A stretch of 64,000 nt of DNA from Candidatus Saccharimonadota bacterium (GTDB lineage Bacteria > Patescibacteriota > Saccharimonadia > Saccharimonadales > Saccharimonadaceae), in assembly GCA_946893605.1 (NCBI GenBank), contig OX335598.1:124001-188000 (forward strand), given 5' to 3'. The position numbers and the translations under genes are program-made. Within the stretch, counting starts at the first letter, position 1; each line of letters opens with the position of its first letter. Positions 35,535 to 45,049 of this stretch are shown one piece after another. The notes under the pieces were generated by a model that worked only from the letters and a program-made list of their open reading frames with translations, was not told where the DNA came from and made no database searches.

Positions 35535-36602
35535 ATGTTACCGAAGGTGTTGCAATTGTTGAAATCGCCACGAGCCATTATGAGTGTTTTGACGTTGGTA
35601 GTTTTGGCGATAATAATTTTTCTATCTCGGCATGAGCTCGTGAAGGCGTGGAATTTGTTTTTGCACGCGGATTTATGGCTATTGTTCTTGCTATTACCGT
35701 TTCAGATTATCGTGTATTTCGCTGGCGGAGAAATGATTTTTTCGTATTTAAGAGAGAAGAATCTGATTCATCATATTTCCAGGCTGGAGCAGACGAGGAT
35801 TGCGCTGGAGCTTAATTTGGTCAATCACATTTTTCCGTCGGGCGGAGTTAGTGGAATTTCGTATACAACGTGGCGAATGCATAAACTTGGCGTGAGTTCG
35901 GCACGTTCGACATTTGCGCAGGTGATTCGTTACGTTACGGGATTTTTGTCGCTTTTGGTTTTGTTGGTGATTGCTGTGTTGGCGCTGGCTATTGACGGCA
36001 AGGTTAATCGATATATCGTTGCCGCTAGTTTCTTGCTGATTATCGTGGTTTTGGCGCTGACGTTTGGTCTGATTTTCGTGTTTTCGTCAAAGCGTCGTAT
36101 GCAGATGACTGCCGCTAAATTGTCTAAATTCATCAATACATTGGTAAAAATTGCCACCTTAGGTAAAAAACGTCGAGTAATGAAGTCGAAGAAAGTCGAA
36201 GAGTTTTTTGTTGATATGCAGGACGATTTTCAAGATTTGTCCAATCATCCGAAACTTCTAATAAAACCGATGATTTGGGGAGCTGTCTACACTGTTTTTG
36301 ACGTGGCGATGTTTGCTGTGGCGTTTTTGTCGCTGGGTGTTTTTGTTAATCCGGCGATTTTGATGGTTGGATACGGCGTGGCGGGATTGGCAGCAATTGT
36401 CGTGTTTACGCCTGGAGGGACGGGTGTTTATGAAACCATTATGATTATTTTCTTAAGTATGGCGGGCACTCCGCCGGATTTGGCGATTGCTGGAATAATT
36501 TTGACGCGAGCAATTTTACTTACTGGCACGATTATCTTTGGCTATATTTTCTATCAACACGCACTGATTAAATACGGCAAGCCAGATGATTCCCAGATTT
36601 AG
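35535..36602 (+). CDS. LPG synthase/AglD-type integral membrane protein (UPF0104)
   Basis: About 355 residues and eight membrane helices, with the family features ELNLVNHIFPSGGVSGISY and FTPGGTGVYETIMI. The family includes the flippase part of MprF and AglD-like proteins and is linked to lipid or glycolipid translocation; there is no synthase domain here. I use the ATG at 35535 because an upstream ATG at 35526 lies within the -10 box. It overlaps xseA by 17 bases. Confidence 0.85.
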   Translation: MLPKVLQLLKSPRAIMSVLTLVVLAIIIFLSRHELVKAWNLFLHADLWLLFLLLPFQIIVYFAGGEMIFSYLREKNLIHHISRLEQTRIALELNLVNHIFPSGGVSGISYTTWRMHKLGVSSARSTFAQVIRYVTGFLSLLVLLVIAVLALAIDGKVNRYIVAASFLLIIVVLALTFGLIFVFSSKRRMQMTAAKLSKFINTLVKIATLGKKRRVMKSKKVEEFFVDMQDDFQDLSNHPKLLIKPMIWGAVYTVFDVAMFAVAFLSLGVFVNPAILMVGYGVAGLAAIVVFTPGGTGVYETIMIIFLSMAGTPPDLAIAGIILTRAILLTGTIIFGYIFYQHALIKYGKPDDSQI

Positions 36603-37686
36603 CGTTAGCAATTTCATAGCAATTGTCAATCAAACTTTTGACGTGGCTTTTGCTGGAATGGTTGAAGTTGAGGGCGAGGTTTCTAGTTTCAAGTCTTATC
36701 CTCCGAAATACGCTTTTTTCGATCTGAAAGATGACGACGGGCTGGTCCGGTGTTTTGTTGGTTTTAGCAATTTACGTACGCCAATTGAAGATGGGATGAA
36801 GGTTGTTGTTCGAGCAATGCCGGCGCTTAGGGATAATGGCGCCTTTAGTCTGAATGTTCAAGAGATTCGCCCATTAGGTAAGGGAAGTTTGAAGCGAAGT
36901 TTTGAGCTTTTGAAACAAAAATTAACAGTTGAGGGTTTGTTTAATTCTGAAAGAAAGCGCCCATTACCGCAATACCCTCAGAGGGTGGCTGTTATTTCCA
37001 GTACAAAAGCAGCGGGATATGCTGACTTTATGAAGATTTCTAGCGAACGTTGGGGTGGCGTGAAATTCGTAGTCGCCGATGTTAATGTGCAGGGTGCGAA
37101 TGCTGCAGATCAAGCTGTTCGAGCAATATCATATTTTAATCAAATGTCAGAATCTCCAGATGTGATTGTTTTGATTCGTGGTGGCGGCAGCGCGGAAGAT
37201 TTGGCGAGTTTTAACGATGAAAAACTAGTACGGGCGGTGGCGAGTAGTCGCATTCCGACAATGACTGGAATTGGTCATGAAATTGATGAGAGTTTGTGCG
37301 ATTTGGCAGCGGACGTTCGCGCAGCCACGCCGAGTAACGCTGCGCAATTGCTGTTTCCTGACAAGCGAGAAGTGATTCGGCATTTGCATTACAGGCTAAT
37401 TGACGCGAAAGACTTAATTTGTAGAGCTATCGAAGAGCGGTCACTTAATGCAACAATGTTGCAAAAAGAAGCACTAAAACAGTGGTCAAGTCGTGTGGAT
37501 GTGGCTGCAAATGCAACATTGTCGCAACAAAAAGTCATCGCTGAGTATGACCCGGAAATGGCGCTGCGTCGTGGTTATGCAATGATCAAGGGTGATTTAC
37601 AGATTGGTAATATTGTAGAGATTACAACAAAAGATATAATTATGAAAGCGAGGATTGAGAATAGTGAACAACGATATGACAATTGA
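36586..37686 (+). CDS. xseA: Exodeoxyribonuclease VII large subunit
   Basis: Catalytic subunit of ExoVII, a single-strand DNA exonuclease in repair. The N-terminal OB domain (VEVEGEVSSFKSYPPKYAFFDLKD in parts) is followed by the nuclease core with RVAVISSTKAAGYADF, VIVLIRGGGSAEDLASFN and PTMTGIGHEIDESLCDLAADVRAATPSNAA (in parts). At 366 residues it is somewhat shorter than the E. coli enzyme, mainly in the C-terminal coiled coil. It overlaps both neighbours and is paired with xseB. Confidence 0.95.
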   Translation: MIPRFSVSNFIAIVNQTFDVAFAGMVEVEGEVSSFKSYPPKYAFFDLKDDDGLVRCFVGFSNLRTPIEDGMKVVVRAMPALRDNGAFSLNVQEIRPLGKGSLKRSFELLKQKLTVEGLFNSERKRPLPQYPQRVAVISSTKAAGYADFMKISSERWGGVKFVVADVNVQGANAADQAVRAISYFNQMSESPDVIVLIRGGGSAEDLASFNDEKLVRAVASSRIPTMTGIGHEIDESLCDLAADVRAATPSNAAQLLFPDKREVIRHLHYRLIDAKDLICRAIEERSLNATMLQKEALKQWSSRVDVAANATLSQQKVIAEYDPEMALRRGYAMIKGDLQIGNIVEITTKDIIMKARIENSEQRYDN

Positions 37687-37864
37687 GCAAATGATGGCTG
37701 AATTGAACGAGCGAATCGCGTGGTTTCAAGGCGATGATTTTAATCTGGATGAGGCGAAACAGAGGTTTATTGAAGCGAGAGAATTGTCGAAAAAAATTAC
37801 TGCCACGCTGGAAGATATGCGACATGATATCGAGGTTCTTAGCGAGGATTTTAATGCTGAGTAG
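37664..37864 (+). CDS. xseB: Exodeoxyribonuclease VII small subunit
   Basis: A small helical subunit of about 66 residues that binds the XseA coiled coil. The pattern MTIEQMMAELNERIAWFQGDDFNLDEAKQRF (in parts) matches the family, with Leu/Asp spacing typical of XseB. The start is uncertain: GTG at 37664 with GAGG ten bases upstream is chosen, but ATG at 37676 is possible. It overlaps xseA. Confidence 0.88.
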   Translation: MNNDMTIEQMMAELNERIAWFQGDDFNLDEAKQRFIEARELSKKITATLEDMRHDIEVLSEDFNAE

Positions 37865-37868
37865 GATC

Positions 37869-37897
37869 TTTACATCAATTAAAGCATAAGCTATACT
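37869..37897 (+). promoter_or_regulatory. Promoter of the gene at 37905
   Basis: TTTACA (37869-37874), 17 bases and TATACT (37892-37897), seven bases before the ATG. Confidence 0.7.
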
Positions 37898-37904
37898 TTA
37901 CAAT

Positions 37905-38564
37905 ATGATGACGAGAAATAAGAGTGAGCGTGGCTCAGTTAATGGCTGGATGGTCGGCACAATCGGCTGTCTGATATTGTTTTTGATTGCTGGATCTTTG
38001 GCAATTTGGGCGTATATGCAATATTCCCGAGAAAAAAGCAGCGTTGATAGTAAAGTTGCAATTGAAGTCGCTAAAGGGAAGAGCGAACAAGCCGAATCAG
38101 ACCAGAAGAAATTTTCTGAAGAAGCAAAAAACCCGCGTATTGAATTTGTTGGTCCTGCTGAATACGGTCGAGTATCGTTCATGTATCCAAAGACTTGGAG
38201 TGTATATGTAGGGAATGACGGCAGTGACAGAGGTGATTACAAAGCTTATCTTCATCCTGTTTCAGTTCCTTCGACAACTAATAAAAATAGTCGATTTGCA
38301 TTAAGGCTGGAGATTATCAATAAGAATATGGATACGGTGCTGAATGATTATCAATCACGACTAAAGAAGGGTGAATTGACCTCAAGTAGTACTGAGTTTA
38401 ATGGAATTTCAGCAACTCGGATTGACGGTACGTTTGAGAAAGAATTGCGCGGCTCTGTGGTTTTGATGAAAGTTCGCGATAAAACTATTCGTTTTTCAAC
38501 CGACGCGGATACGTTTAAGCCAGATTTCCAGACTATATTGAGCACTGTAAAAATCTCTGAATAG
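37905..38564 (+). CDS. Membrane-anchored hypothetical protein
   Basis: 219 residues with one N-terminal membrane helix (TIGCLILFLIAGSLAIWAYM), a short helical linker rich in Lys/Glu, then an extracytoplasmic domain starting near GRVSFMYPKTWSVYV. That beginning and the later ISATRIDGTFE and IRFSTDADTFKPDFQTILSTVKI resemble the PsbP-like domains of many bacterial lipoproteins. Function is unknown. It has its own leaderless-type promoter. Confidence 0.65.
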   Translation: MMTRNKSERGSVNGWMVGTIGCLILFLIAGSLAIWAYMQYSREKSSVDSKVAIEVAKGKSEQAESDQKKFSEEAKNPRIEFVGPAEYGRVSFMYPKTWSVYVGNDGSDRGDYKAYLHPVSVPSTTNKNSRFALRLEIINKNMDTVLNDYQSRLKKGELTSSSTEFNGISATRIDGTFEKELRGSVVLMKVRDKTIRFSTDADTFKPDFQTILSTVKISE

Positions 38565-38599
38565 AAAAACCCAGTACATATTTGCTATACTAGAATTGT

Positions 38600-39316
38600 A
38601 TGGCAGGTAAAGAGTGGAGTGATGCTGATTTTGGGGGATTGCCGAGCGTTTTGGTGGCGGCACACGAGCTGAAAACGCCGCTGGCTTTGATTAGGCAATT
38701 GGCGCTACTGTTGGACGACGATTTAACCAGTTCTGCCGATAAAACTCAGATCCAGCAACGAATTATTCGGACTTCTGAGCAGGCGTTGCAACTTACGATT
38801 GATTTGGCAAATTCAGCTAATTTAACGCCGTCGTTATTTCCGCTTGAGCCGGTCAATCCGTTGGCTTTATGTCAGCAAGTAGCGATGGAAACAAAGTTCA
38901 ACGCAATACTTTATGGGCGAAAAGTTAGCTGGCCTAAGAGTAGTCGAAATAGTCAATTGATATTAGCGAACCGAACACTTTTGGGGCGAATTTTAGCGAA
39001 CTTCTTAAATAACGCGTTGGCGTATACGGAGGACGGATCGGAGATTAAGGTTTCGGTTAAGGCAACAAAAGATGCCGTAAGGATGAGCGTGCGAGATTTT
39101 GGACCGATGATGAGTTTGAAGGAATATCGGTTTTTGCTTGATGAAATGGAAACGCGAAAAACCGTGCGAACAAGGCCGGAAAGTAGCGGGCTGGGGATTT
39201 ACGTGGCGAATCAATTTGCGCGGGCGATGAACGGGCGGATTGGTCTGATTCGTCACCGTGATGGACTGACATTTTACGTAGAAATGCCAATTAGTCGGCA
39301 GTTGAGTTTGATATGA
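38600..39316 (+). CDS. Soluble sensor-less histidine kinase
   Basis: 238 residues made only of a HisKA and an HATPase_c domain. The phosphorylated His is in AAHELKTPLALIRQ near residue 22, the N box in RILANFLNNALAY, and the G boxes in VRDFGPM and SSGLGIYVANQ. There is no sensor or membrane domain, so input must come from a partner. TGCTATACT lies eight bases before the ATG. It overlaps the next receiver gene by four bases. Confidence 0.9.
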   Translation: MAGKEWSDADFGGLPSVLVAAHELKTPLALIRQLALLLDDDLTSSADKTQIQQRIIRTSEQALQLTIDLANSANLTPSLFPLEPVNPLALCQQVAMETKFNAILYGRKVSWPKSSRNSQLILANRTLLGRILANFLNNALAYTEDGSEIKVSVKATKDAVRMSVRDFGPMMSLKEYRFLLDEMETRKTVRTRPESSGLGIYVANQFARAMNGRIGLIRHRDGLTFYVEMPISRQLSLI

Positions 39317-39684
39317 AAAAACTGTTAATCGTTGAGGATGATAAGAATTGGGCGGATATTCTGGGCAAGTTTGCCGCGGATATTGGGGCGGAACATCGAG
39401 TGGCGGTTTCTGGTGGTCAAGCGATTGAAATTATTGACGATTGGCAACCTGACGCTTTAATTTTGGATATGTTGCTGGCGGGAGAAACGGCGATTGCGCT
39501 ACTTAACGAACTGCGATCATACGCGGATTTGGCGAGTTTGCCGATTGTGGTTTGTACGAATATCGACGTTAAAATGGACGATTTGCGTCCGCTTGGTGTG
39601 AAGGCGATTTTGAATAAAACATCGATGCGTCCGAATGAGGCGCGAGCGATTTTTCGCGAGGTTCTAAATGACGGGGCAGAGTGA
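39313..39684 (+). CDS. Receiver-only response regulator
   Basis: A 123-residue REC domain: acidic pair in LLIVEDDKNW, phospho-acceptor Asp in ALILDMLL, Thr position in VVCTNI and Lys in ILNKTSM. No output domain. The ATGA overlap with the kinase gene shows the two are made together. Its 3' end overlaps recO by 17 bases. Confidence 0.9.
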   Translation: MKKLLIVEDDKNWADILGKFAADIGAEHRVAVSGGQAIEIIDDWQPDALILDMLLAGETAIALLNELRSYADLASLPIVVCTNIDVKMDDLRPLGVKAILNKTSMRPNEARAIFREVLNDGAE

Positions 39685-40348
39685 ACGAGTAAAAGCAATT
39701 GTTTTGAGGCGAACGAATTACGCCGAAGCTGACCGAGTTTTGCAATTATTAACGCCAAAAGGTCGACGTAGTGTGATTGCCAAAGGTGTGCGACGCGAGC
39801 GCAGTAAATTGGCGGGCGGAATTGAATTATTCGCGATTTGCGACGTGGTTATTCGTTCTGGTCGGGGCGATTTGGGGCTATTAACTTCCGCTCGATTGTC
39901 GGCTTTTTATCGGCATATTTTGGAAGATTATGATCGGATGCAGTTTGCATATTCGGTGATGAAATTGGTTTCTGCGGCGAGTGAAAACATTGACGAACCA
40001 GAGTGGTATTATGCGCTGAGTCAAGTTTTAGAGCAATTGAATAATCCTGCAATAAACCAAAAATTGATTGAAACGTGGTTTTATTTGCAATACGCGAGTT
40101 TGCTGGGGGATGAGTTGAATCTTCGTACGGACGTGACGACAGCGGCGTTGCTCCCTGATAAAAAATATATGTATGACAATGCGGAGAAAGGTTTGAGATT
40201 GGCGGAGCAGGGCGATTTGGGTGCAGACGCCATCAAGCTACTGAGGTTAATCCAGGCAAAACCACTCGCAAACGTGGCGCAAATCGGCGGAATAACTGAG
40301 GTTATAAACGATTGTTGGTTGACCGCCAGACAACACGCGGCAGTGTAA
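39668..40348 (+). CDS. recO: DNA repair protein RecO
   Basis: RecO anneals single strands and loads RecA with RecF and RecR. The N-terminal OB fold is clear: KAIVLRRTNYAEADRVLQLLTPKGRR and AKGVRRERSKLAGGIELF (in parts). The C-terminal helical domain lacks the zinc-binding cysteines of many RecO proteins. At 226 residues it is near the usual length. It overlaps the receiver gene. With recF at 6015, at least two genes of the RecFOR pathway are present. Confidence 0.93.
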   Translation: MTGQSERVKAIVLRRTNYAEADRVLQLLTPKGRRSVIAKGVRRERSKLAGGIELFAICDVVIRSGRGDLGLLTSARLSAFYRHILEDYDRMQFAYSVMKLVSAASENIDEPEWYYALSQVLEQLNNPAINQKLIETWFYLQYASLLGDELNLRTDVTTAALLPDKKYMYDNAEKGLRLAEQGDLGADAIKLLRLIQAKPLANVAQIGGITEVINDCWLTARQHAAV

Positions 40349-40420
40349 AATTGTCAGTAAAATGGTGTAATTTGGGTAATAATGTGAATCGCCATGTTGC
40401 CAACATGGAGAAAGGTTTTG

Positions 40421-41763
40421 ATGAGTCAAGCAAAAATGGAAGATATTATTAGCCTGTGTAAGCGTCGCGGTTTTATTTATCAGGGTTCGGATGTTTATGG
40501 CGGTTTGTCTGGAACGTGGGATTATGGTCCGCTTGGCGTTCAATTGAAGCGCAACATTATGAATTTATGGTGGCGAATGTTTGTCGATGAGCGCGACGAT
40601 ATATATGGCGTCGATGCGGCGATTTTGATGAATCCGAAAGTCTGGAAGGCGAGTGGGCATGTTGATACATTCGTTGACCCATTGTGCGAAGATATGGTTA
40701 ATCATCGGCGTTATCGTACCGACCACATTCTTAAGGACAATGGTATTGATGTTGACGGCTTGACGATGGAGCAAATGGACGAAGTGATTGCGGAAAAGGA
40801 ATTAAAAGCCCAGATGGAAATCCGCTAAGCAAATCGCGAACGTTCAATATGATGTTTAAGACGAGCGTTGGCGCCACCGAAAGTGAAGACAGTGTTGCAT
40901 ATCTTCGCCCGGAAACTGCTCAGGGAATTTTTACCAATTTTAAGAACGTTGTCGATAGTTTTTATCCAGATCTGCCGTTTGGAATTGCTCAGCAGGGCAA
41001 GGCGTTTCGCAATGAAATTGCGCCGCGAGATTTTGTTTTTCGTTCTCGAGAGTTTGAACAAATGGAGATTGAGTATTTTGTCAATCCAGAAAATTGGCAG
41101 GAAGCGTTTGATGAGTTGCTGAAGTCGACGCACGAGTTTTTGGAGGCGTTGGGATTAGACCCTGAGAATATTCACGAGCTGGACGTTCCGCCAGAGGACA
41201 GGGCACATTACAGCAAGAAAACGATTGACATTGAATATGATTTTCCAATTGGCAAGGAAGAGCTGATGGGAATTGCGTATCGGACTGATTTTGACCTGAT
41301 GAACATTCAGCGCGTCAGCGGAAAGAGTATGGAATATACGATTAAGGGGACGAATGAAAAGTTTGTGCCGCACGTGATTGAGCCGAGTTTTGGTGTTGAG
41401 CGGGCGCTGATGGCGGTCTTGTCGAGTGCGTATCGTGAGGACGAGCAGAACGGCAGCAAGCGTGTTTATCTGGCGCTTCCAGAACATTTGGCGCCGGTTA
41501 AATTTGCCGTTTCGCCGCTACTTAAGAATAAGCCAGAATTGGTAGAGAAGGCGCGTGAAATTTACGCTAGCCTATCTAAGAAAAACCCTGGACGCGTTAT
41601 GTGGGATGACAATGGAAACATTGGTAAGCGTTATCGCCGCCAGGATGAAATTGGTACGCCGCACTGCGTGGTTGTTGATTTTCAGACGTTGGAAGATGAC
41701 ACCGTTACCATTCGTGAGCGGGATACGACGGAGCAGAGGCGAGTAGATTTGGGTTTATTGTAA
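40421..41763 (+). CDS. glyS: Glycyl-tRNA synthetase, homodimeric class II, frameshifted as read
   Basis: Single-chain GlyRS of the alpha2 type. It starts with CKRRGFIYQGSDVYGGLSGTWDYGPLG (in parts), the hallmark of this form, and continues with YLRPETAQGIF, FRSREFEQMEIEYFV and PSFGVERALMAV. The frame breaks at 40828. One added A in the run 40794-40797 gives AEKGIKSPDGNPLSKSRTFNMMFKTSVG (in parts), so I treat it as one gene of about 448 residues. The ATG at 40421 is chosen for GGAGAAAGG just upstream over an ATG at 40394. Confidence 0.93.
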
Positions 41764-42689
41764 CTATTTTGTATAGAAGTGGTCTATGTATACTGTGTAT
41801 ATTTGAGACCATGCCAGCTCAATCTTATCTAGATCTTCATCTTTATAATGATAATAATTTATTGATGCAATTACAGAAGACCAGATCAATAAGGACGACT
41901 CACAAACATATTTATATCCAAAGATGCTGTCGGGAGTTTTGTTGTGTAGGATAGACAGGTTGATTTTTTTCCTGTCCTCTATAAAATATCCCATGATTTG
42001 GCTGAAATTATTCATATGCACAAATGGGTTACCCAAATTTCTGACCCCCTTATTAATGGTTTTATTTTTTAGTATGATGGCTAAAGAGTCGGGAGCTTTT
42101 TGCTTATGTTCCTTGGCGATTTTTGATAATCTTTTATTTAATTCTGCTTCTTTTGTAAAATTGTTATATAAATCTTCATCTGATATATTTACGTATTTAG
42201 TAAAATTTTCAAAGAATTCCTTATCATAGAGACATAGACAAAGTATTTTACTCTTTTCTATAAAATTACGTGATATTGAATGAAACTGAGGATCAAATCC
42301 TTTGGCTATTAGATTTCTCAGTGTGATTAGATCATGAGTCATGCCTTTTAAAAGTATTATGAAAGATAAGTTTAAATCATAGGATATTTATCATGTCCAA
42401 TAATCAAGTTCTTTTTAAGAAAATTTTCGGATATACAATCATAAAGTATGGTGTAGTTTATAATGCTAATATTCATGAATCCTATAAGTTTCATAATTTC
42501 TTCGTCATATATTGCTGGAGTGTTGTCTGCGAGTAGAGGGCTAAAGTATCTAATTTTCTTAATGTAATAATCTACCAGAGAGCTTTCAATGCCAGAGTCT
42601 TGTAGTATGCCGATAGTCTCCGTAAAGGTGTTTTTATTATTATCTGCCATATATTTTATTATACATGGTAGGTTTGGGGCAGAATGCAA
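41764..42689 (-). CDS. Hypothetical helical protein, probably one gene with a frameshift
   Basis: Two minus-strand frames (42689 down to 42372 and 42342 down to 41764) are most simply one gene of about 309 residues. Adding one base near 42377-42379 joins them as HDKYPYDLNLSFIILLKGMTHDL. The product is helical and rich in Asn, Ile, Lys and Tyr; the second part has the look of HEPN or DUF5677-type helical proteins (RNFIEKSKILCLCL), but that is a weak impression. It is more AT-rich than its neighbours and lies against the local strand direction, which could mean acquired DNA. Confidence 0.5.
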
Positions 42690-42710
42690 GTAAGTGTTAT
42701 AATTATTCTC

Positions 42711-43202
42711 ATGTCAAACGCCATAAACGGACAACTCATCACACACGATTCAGAAGGTGTTATCAAGCGCGATTACCTCTATCGTGTTTCCATAAAGGCT
42801 CTGATTTATAATGATGCTGGGCAGATTTTGGTTGTTAAAGAGGACGGGCGGCCGCTTTGGGATCTTCCTGGCGGCGGAATGGATTATGGCGAGACTTTTG
42901 AGTCGGCTTTGAAGCGGGAATTGTATGAAGAGGTTGGCTATAAGGGCAATCTTCGCTATCAGCTTTTTGACGCGTCGGACGAGATTTATATTGAGCGAAT
43001 TGACGCTAACCAAATTTGTTTTTCTTGTCGTGTGTGGACGGAAAACTTTGATTTTTCAGCGGGCGTCGATGCGGACGAAGTGACGTTTATGGATCCTGAA
43101 GAGTTGCGACTCCAAGAGAGCGAGTCGGGTGCGCCGCTTCGATATAAAGTGCATTTGAAGTGGCAGAAATTGTGTGGCGCAAATAGTTTGCCGACAGAAT
43201 AG
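42711..43202 (+). CDS. NUDIX hydrolase
   Basis: 163 residues from the ATG at 42711. The Nudix box is complete: GGGMDYGETFESALKRELYEEVG, read as GX5EX7REXXEEXG, preceded by DLPGG-type sequence DLPGGG. These enzymes hydrolyse nucleoside diphosphates linked to another group; the substrate cannot be told. TATAAT (42698-42703) lies seven bases upstream of this ATG, and the ATG at 42684 precedes the -10, so the later start is preferred. Confidence 0.92.
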   Translation: MSNAINGQLITHDSEGVIKRDYLYRVSIKALIYNDAGQILVVKEDGRPLWDLPGGGMDYGETFESALKRELYEEVGYKGNLRYQLFDASDEIYIERIDANQICFSCRVWTENFDFSAGVDADEVTFMDPEELRLQESESGAPLRYKVHLKWQKLCGANSLPTE

Positions 43203-43204
43203 TA

Positions 43205-43233
43205 TTGACTTTTTCCATAAAATAGTATAGAAT
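43205..43233 (+). promoter_or_regulatory. Leaderless promoter of the paralogue pair
   Basis: TTGACT (43205-43210), 17 bases, TAGAAT (43228-43233), then seven bases to the ATG at 43241. Confidence 0.65.
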
Positions 43234-43240
43234 ATCAGGC

Positions 43241-43858
43241 ATGGAAAAAAGTACAGGCGGCGTATCTTTTGATATTAGATTTATTGACTCTAGTAATGGC
43301 TCAGAGAATTGTTCCTCTGTCGAAAGTCGGCGCTTGATTGGGATTTATGATGACGATTGGTCTCTAGGAGAAGATGGAGCCGTGAATGCGTCCATGGTGT
43401 TTGCCAGAAGAGTGGGCGATATTCGTAGTCATGGGAATTTGATAGAAAAGGTTCGCGGAATTGGTGAGAACATGGCGCGAGTGTCTATTTCAGAGTGTCT
43501 GGGGATTGAAGATGAGGTGGAGGTGAGCGGCTGGCTAATGGCTGACCCGATGTCGCATAGTGGAATTTCTTTCTTGCGCAAAGTAATACCAACCGAGCTT
43601 GTTGTTCCTGACTCCATTGAAAATAACCCTGACGACGATCAGAAGCTAGAGATCGTTAGACTTGCCTTGCGCGTTGGAGCTGTGGCTTTGCATTGTGCAG
43701 GATTGTCGTTAGAAGAGCTTAAGGAATCTCCTACTGAGAGTTTCTCTCCGGATAAGGTGGATGATCTTGTTTCTCGTTTCCATGGCAATGTGGATTTTGG
43801 TAGCAAGTGGAGAGAGTATAAGAAAATGGCCAAAGATTTAACGTATGAGGAAGACTGA
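43241..43858 (+). CDS. Hypothetical protein, first of a paralogous pair
   Basis: A soluble acidic protein of 205 residues. No known motif was found. Its C-terminal part (RVGAVALHCAGLSLEEL...SFSPDKVDDLV) aligns by eye with the end of the next protein (RVAAVAVGLCLKTPLQEL...EFSAEELAEAW), suggesting an old tandem duplication. The genes overlap by 14 bases and so are co-transcribed. Function unknown. Confidence 0.6.
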   Translation: MEKSTGGVSFDIRFIDSSNGSENCSSVESRRLIGIYDDDWSLGEDGAVNASMVFARRVGDIRSHGNLIEKVRGIGENMARVSISECLGIEDEVEVSGWLMADPMSHSGISFLRKVIPTELVVPDSIENNPDDDQKLEIVRLALRVGAVALHCAGLSLEELKESPTESFSPDKVDDLVSRFHGNVDFGSKWREYKKMAKDLTYEED

Positions 43859-44330
43859 CAATTACGGCGCCATAGTTAAAATCGAGAATATTATGGAGGG
43901 CGAAGTCGACGAGGATTTGTTATTTGCTTTATTGACTAGATTAGTTGTTAAGGACGAGGTTCTCGATATGGATGTAATGTTGGCTAGTCGCTGTCATGAG
44001 TATTCAGGGCATATCATGTTAGCAGAGAAGCGCCTTCCTAGTCGGTCTACGTCCATACAATCGCCATTTCAGTTTCCGTATGGTAAAACTGAGTTGCGAA
44101 GCTGGCGGGATGGGTGGGGTGTACATTCTGTTGGAGGGATAAGAGGAGGATTCAGGAAGAATGCTTATTTTTCTTCAGATAATGCGGAATATCTCATGAG
44201 GCGAGTGGCTGCTGTGGCTGTTGGGCTTTGCTTGAAAACGCCTTTACAAGAGCTGGATTCTGTTAAGGAATTTTCGGCCGAGGAGTTGGCAGAAGCTTGG
44301 CCGAGACTTAGATACGGAATTTACATTTAA
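43845..44330 (+). CDS. Hypothetical protein, second of a paralogous pair
   Basis: 161 residues, soluble. It begins with an Asp/Glu-rich segment, has a Gly-rich middle (SWRDGWGVHSVGGIRGGFRK), and ends in a helical tail similar to that of the preceding protein. The ATG lies inside the preceding gene. No function is assigned. Confidence 0.6.
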   Translation: MRKTDNYGAIVKIENIMEGEVDEDLLFALLTRLVVKDEVLDMDVMLASRCHEYSGHIMLAEKRLPSRSTSIQSPFQFPYGKTELRSWRDGWGVHSVGGIRGGFRKNAYFSSDNAEYLMRRVAAVAVGLCLKTPLQELDSVKEFSAEELAEAWPRLRYGIYI

Positions 44331-44354
44331 TATTGCCATTGTTATAATAACCAT

Positions 44355-45023
44355 ATGCATATTATTCTTGGTGGGACGAGTGGGCTTGGATTAGAAATGG
44401 CGAAGCAACTGCGGGAGCGTGGCGAGCGTGTGCTGGTTCTGGGCAAGACTCATAATCCGCAGAAGCACGGTGAGGGCTTTCCTCTGGATGTGTATTATTC
44501 GGATCAAGTGGAAGCGGCGTCGGCGCGAATCGAGCAGATCTTAAACGGCGATGATATTGATCAATTTGTGTGGGCGGCTGGATATGGCTGGCGCGGCAAT
44601 TTTGAAGATCAGCCGAGTGTTCGCAGTATGGCGGAAGTTAATTTTTCAGGCGCGTTGCCGCTGGTCCAATGGGCTTGGCGTAAGATGTCAACACAAAATC
44701 GTAAGTCTGTACTGACGATTATTGGGTCGACAAGTAGTGTTAAAGCCCGCTCAGATGAAGCTGTGTATGTTGCGACGAAGCACGCTCAAGCGGGTTTGGC
44801 GCGAAGTTTGGGAATGCAGGCGGATGAGCAAAAACTTCCAGTCAGAGTTGCGCTATTTCTTCCAGGTGCTATGAAAACTCCGTTTTGGAACGGTCGAGAA
44901 CTTCCGGCTGACTATATGTTTTTTAATGATCCGGCAAAAATTGCCACGCATATTATTAACGCGATTGATTGTCAACAGCAGCCCTTTTTGGAATGGGCGT
45001 TACCAAAAGGTACGTTGGTTTAG
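44355..45023 (+). CDS. Short-chain dehydrogenase/reductase
   Basis: 222 residues. The nucleotide-binding motif is IILGGTSGLGLEMAKQL, then the central NAG-like WAAGYG, the catalytic Ser in IIGSTSSV and YVATK as the YxxxK pair. It is likely NAD(P)H-dependent; the substrate is not known. TATAAT (44343-44348, preceded by TGT) lies six bases before the ATG, so the mRNA should be leaderless. yvcK follows after 26 bases with its own promoter. Confidence 0.9.
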   Translation: MHIILGGTSGLGLEMAKQLRERGERVLVLGKTHNPQKHGEGFPLDVYYSDQVEAASARIEQILNGDDIDQFVWAAGYGWRGNFEDQPSVRSMAEVNFSGALPLVQWAWRKMSTQNRKSVLTIIGSTSSVKARSDEAVYVATKHAQAGLARSLGMQADEQKLPVRVALFLPGAMKTPFWNGRELPADYMFFNDPAKIATHIINAIDCQQQPFLEWALPKGTLV

Positions 45024-45049
45024 GCTTTCCAAGGTGCTATAATTCAAGC

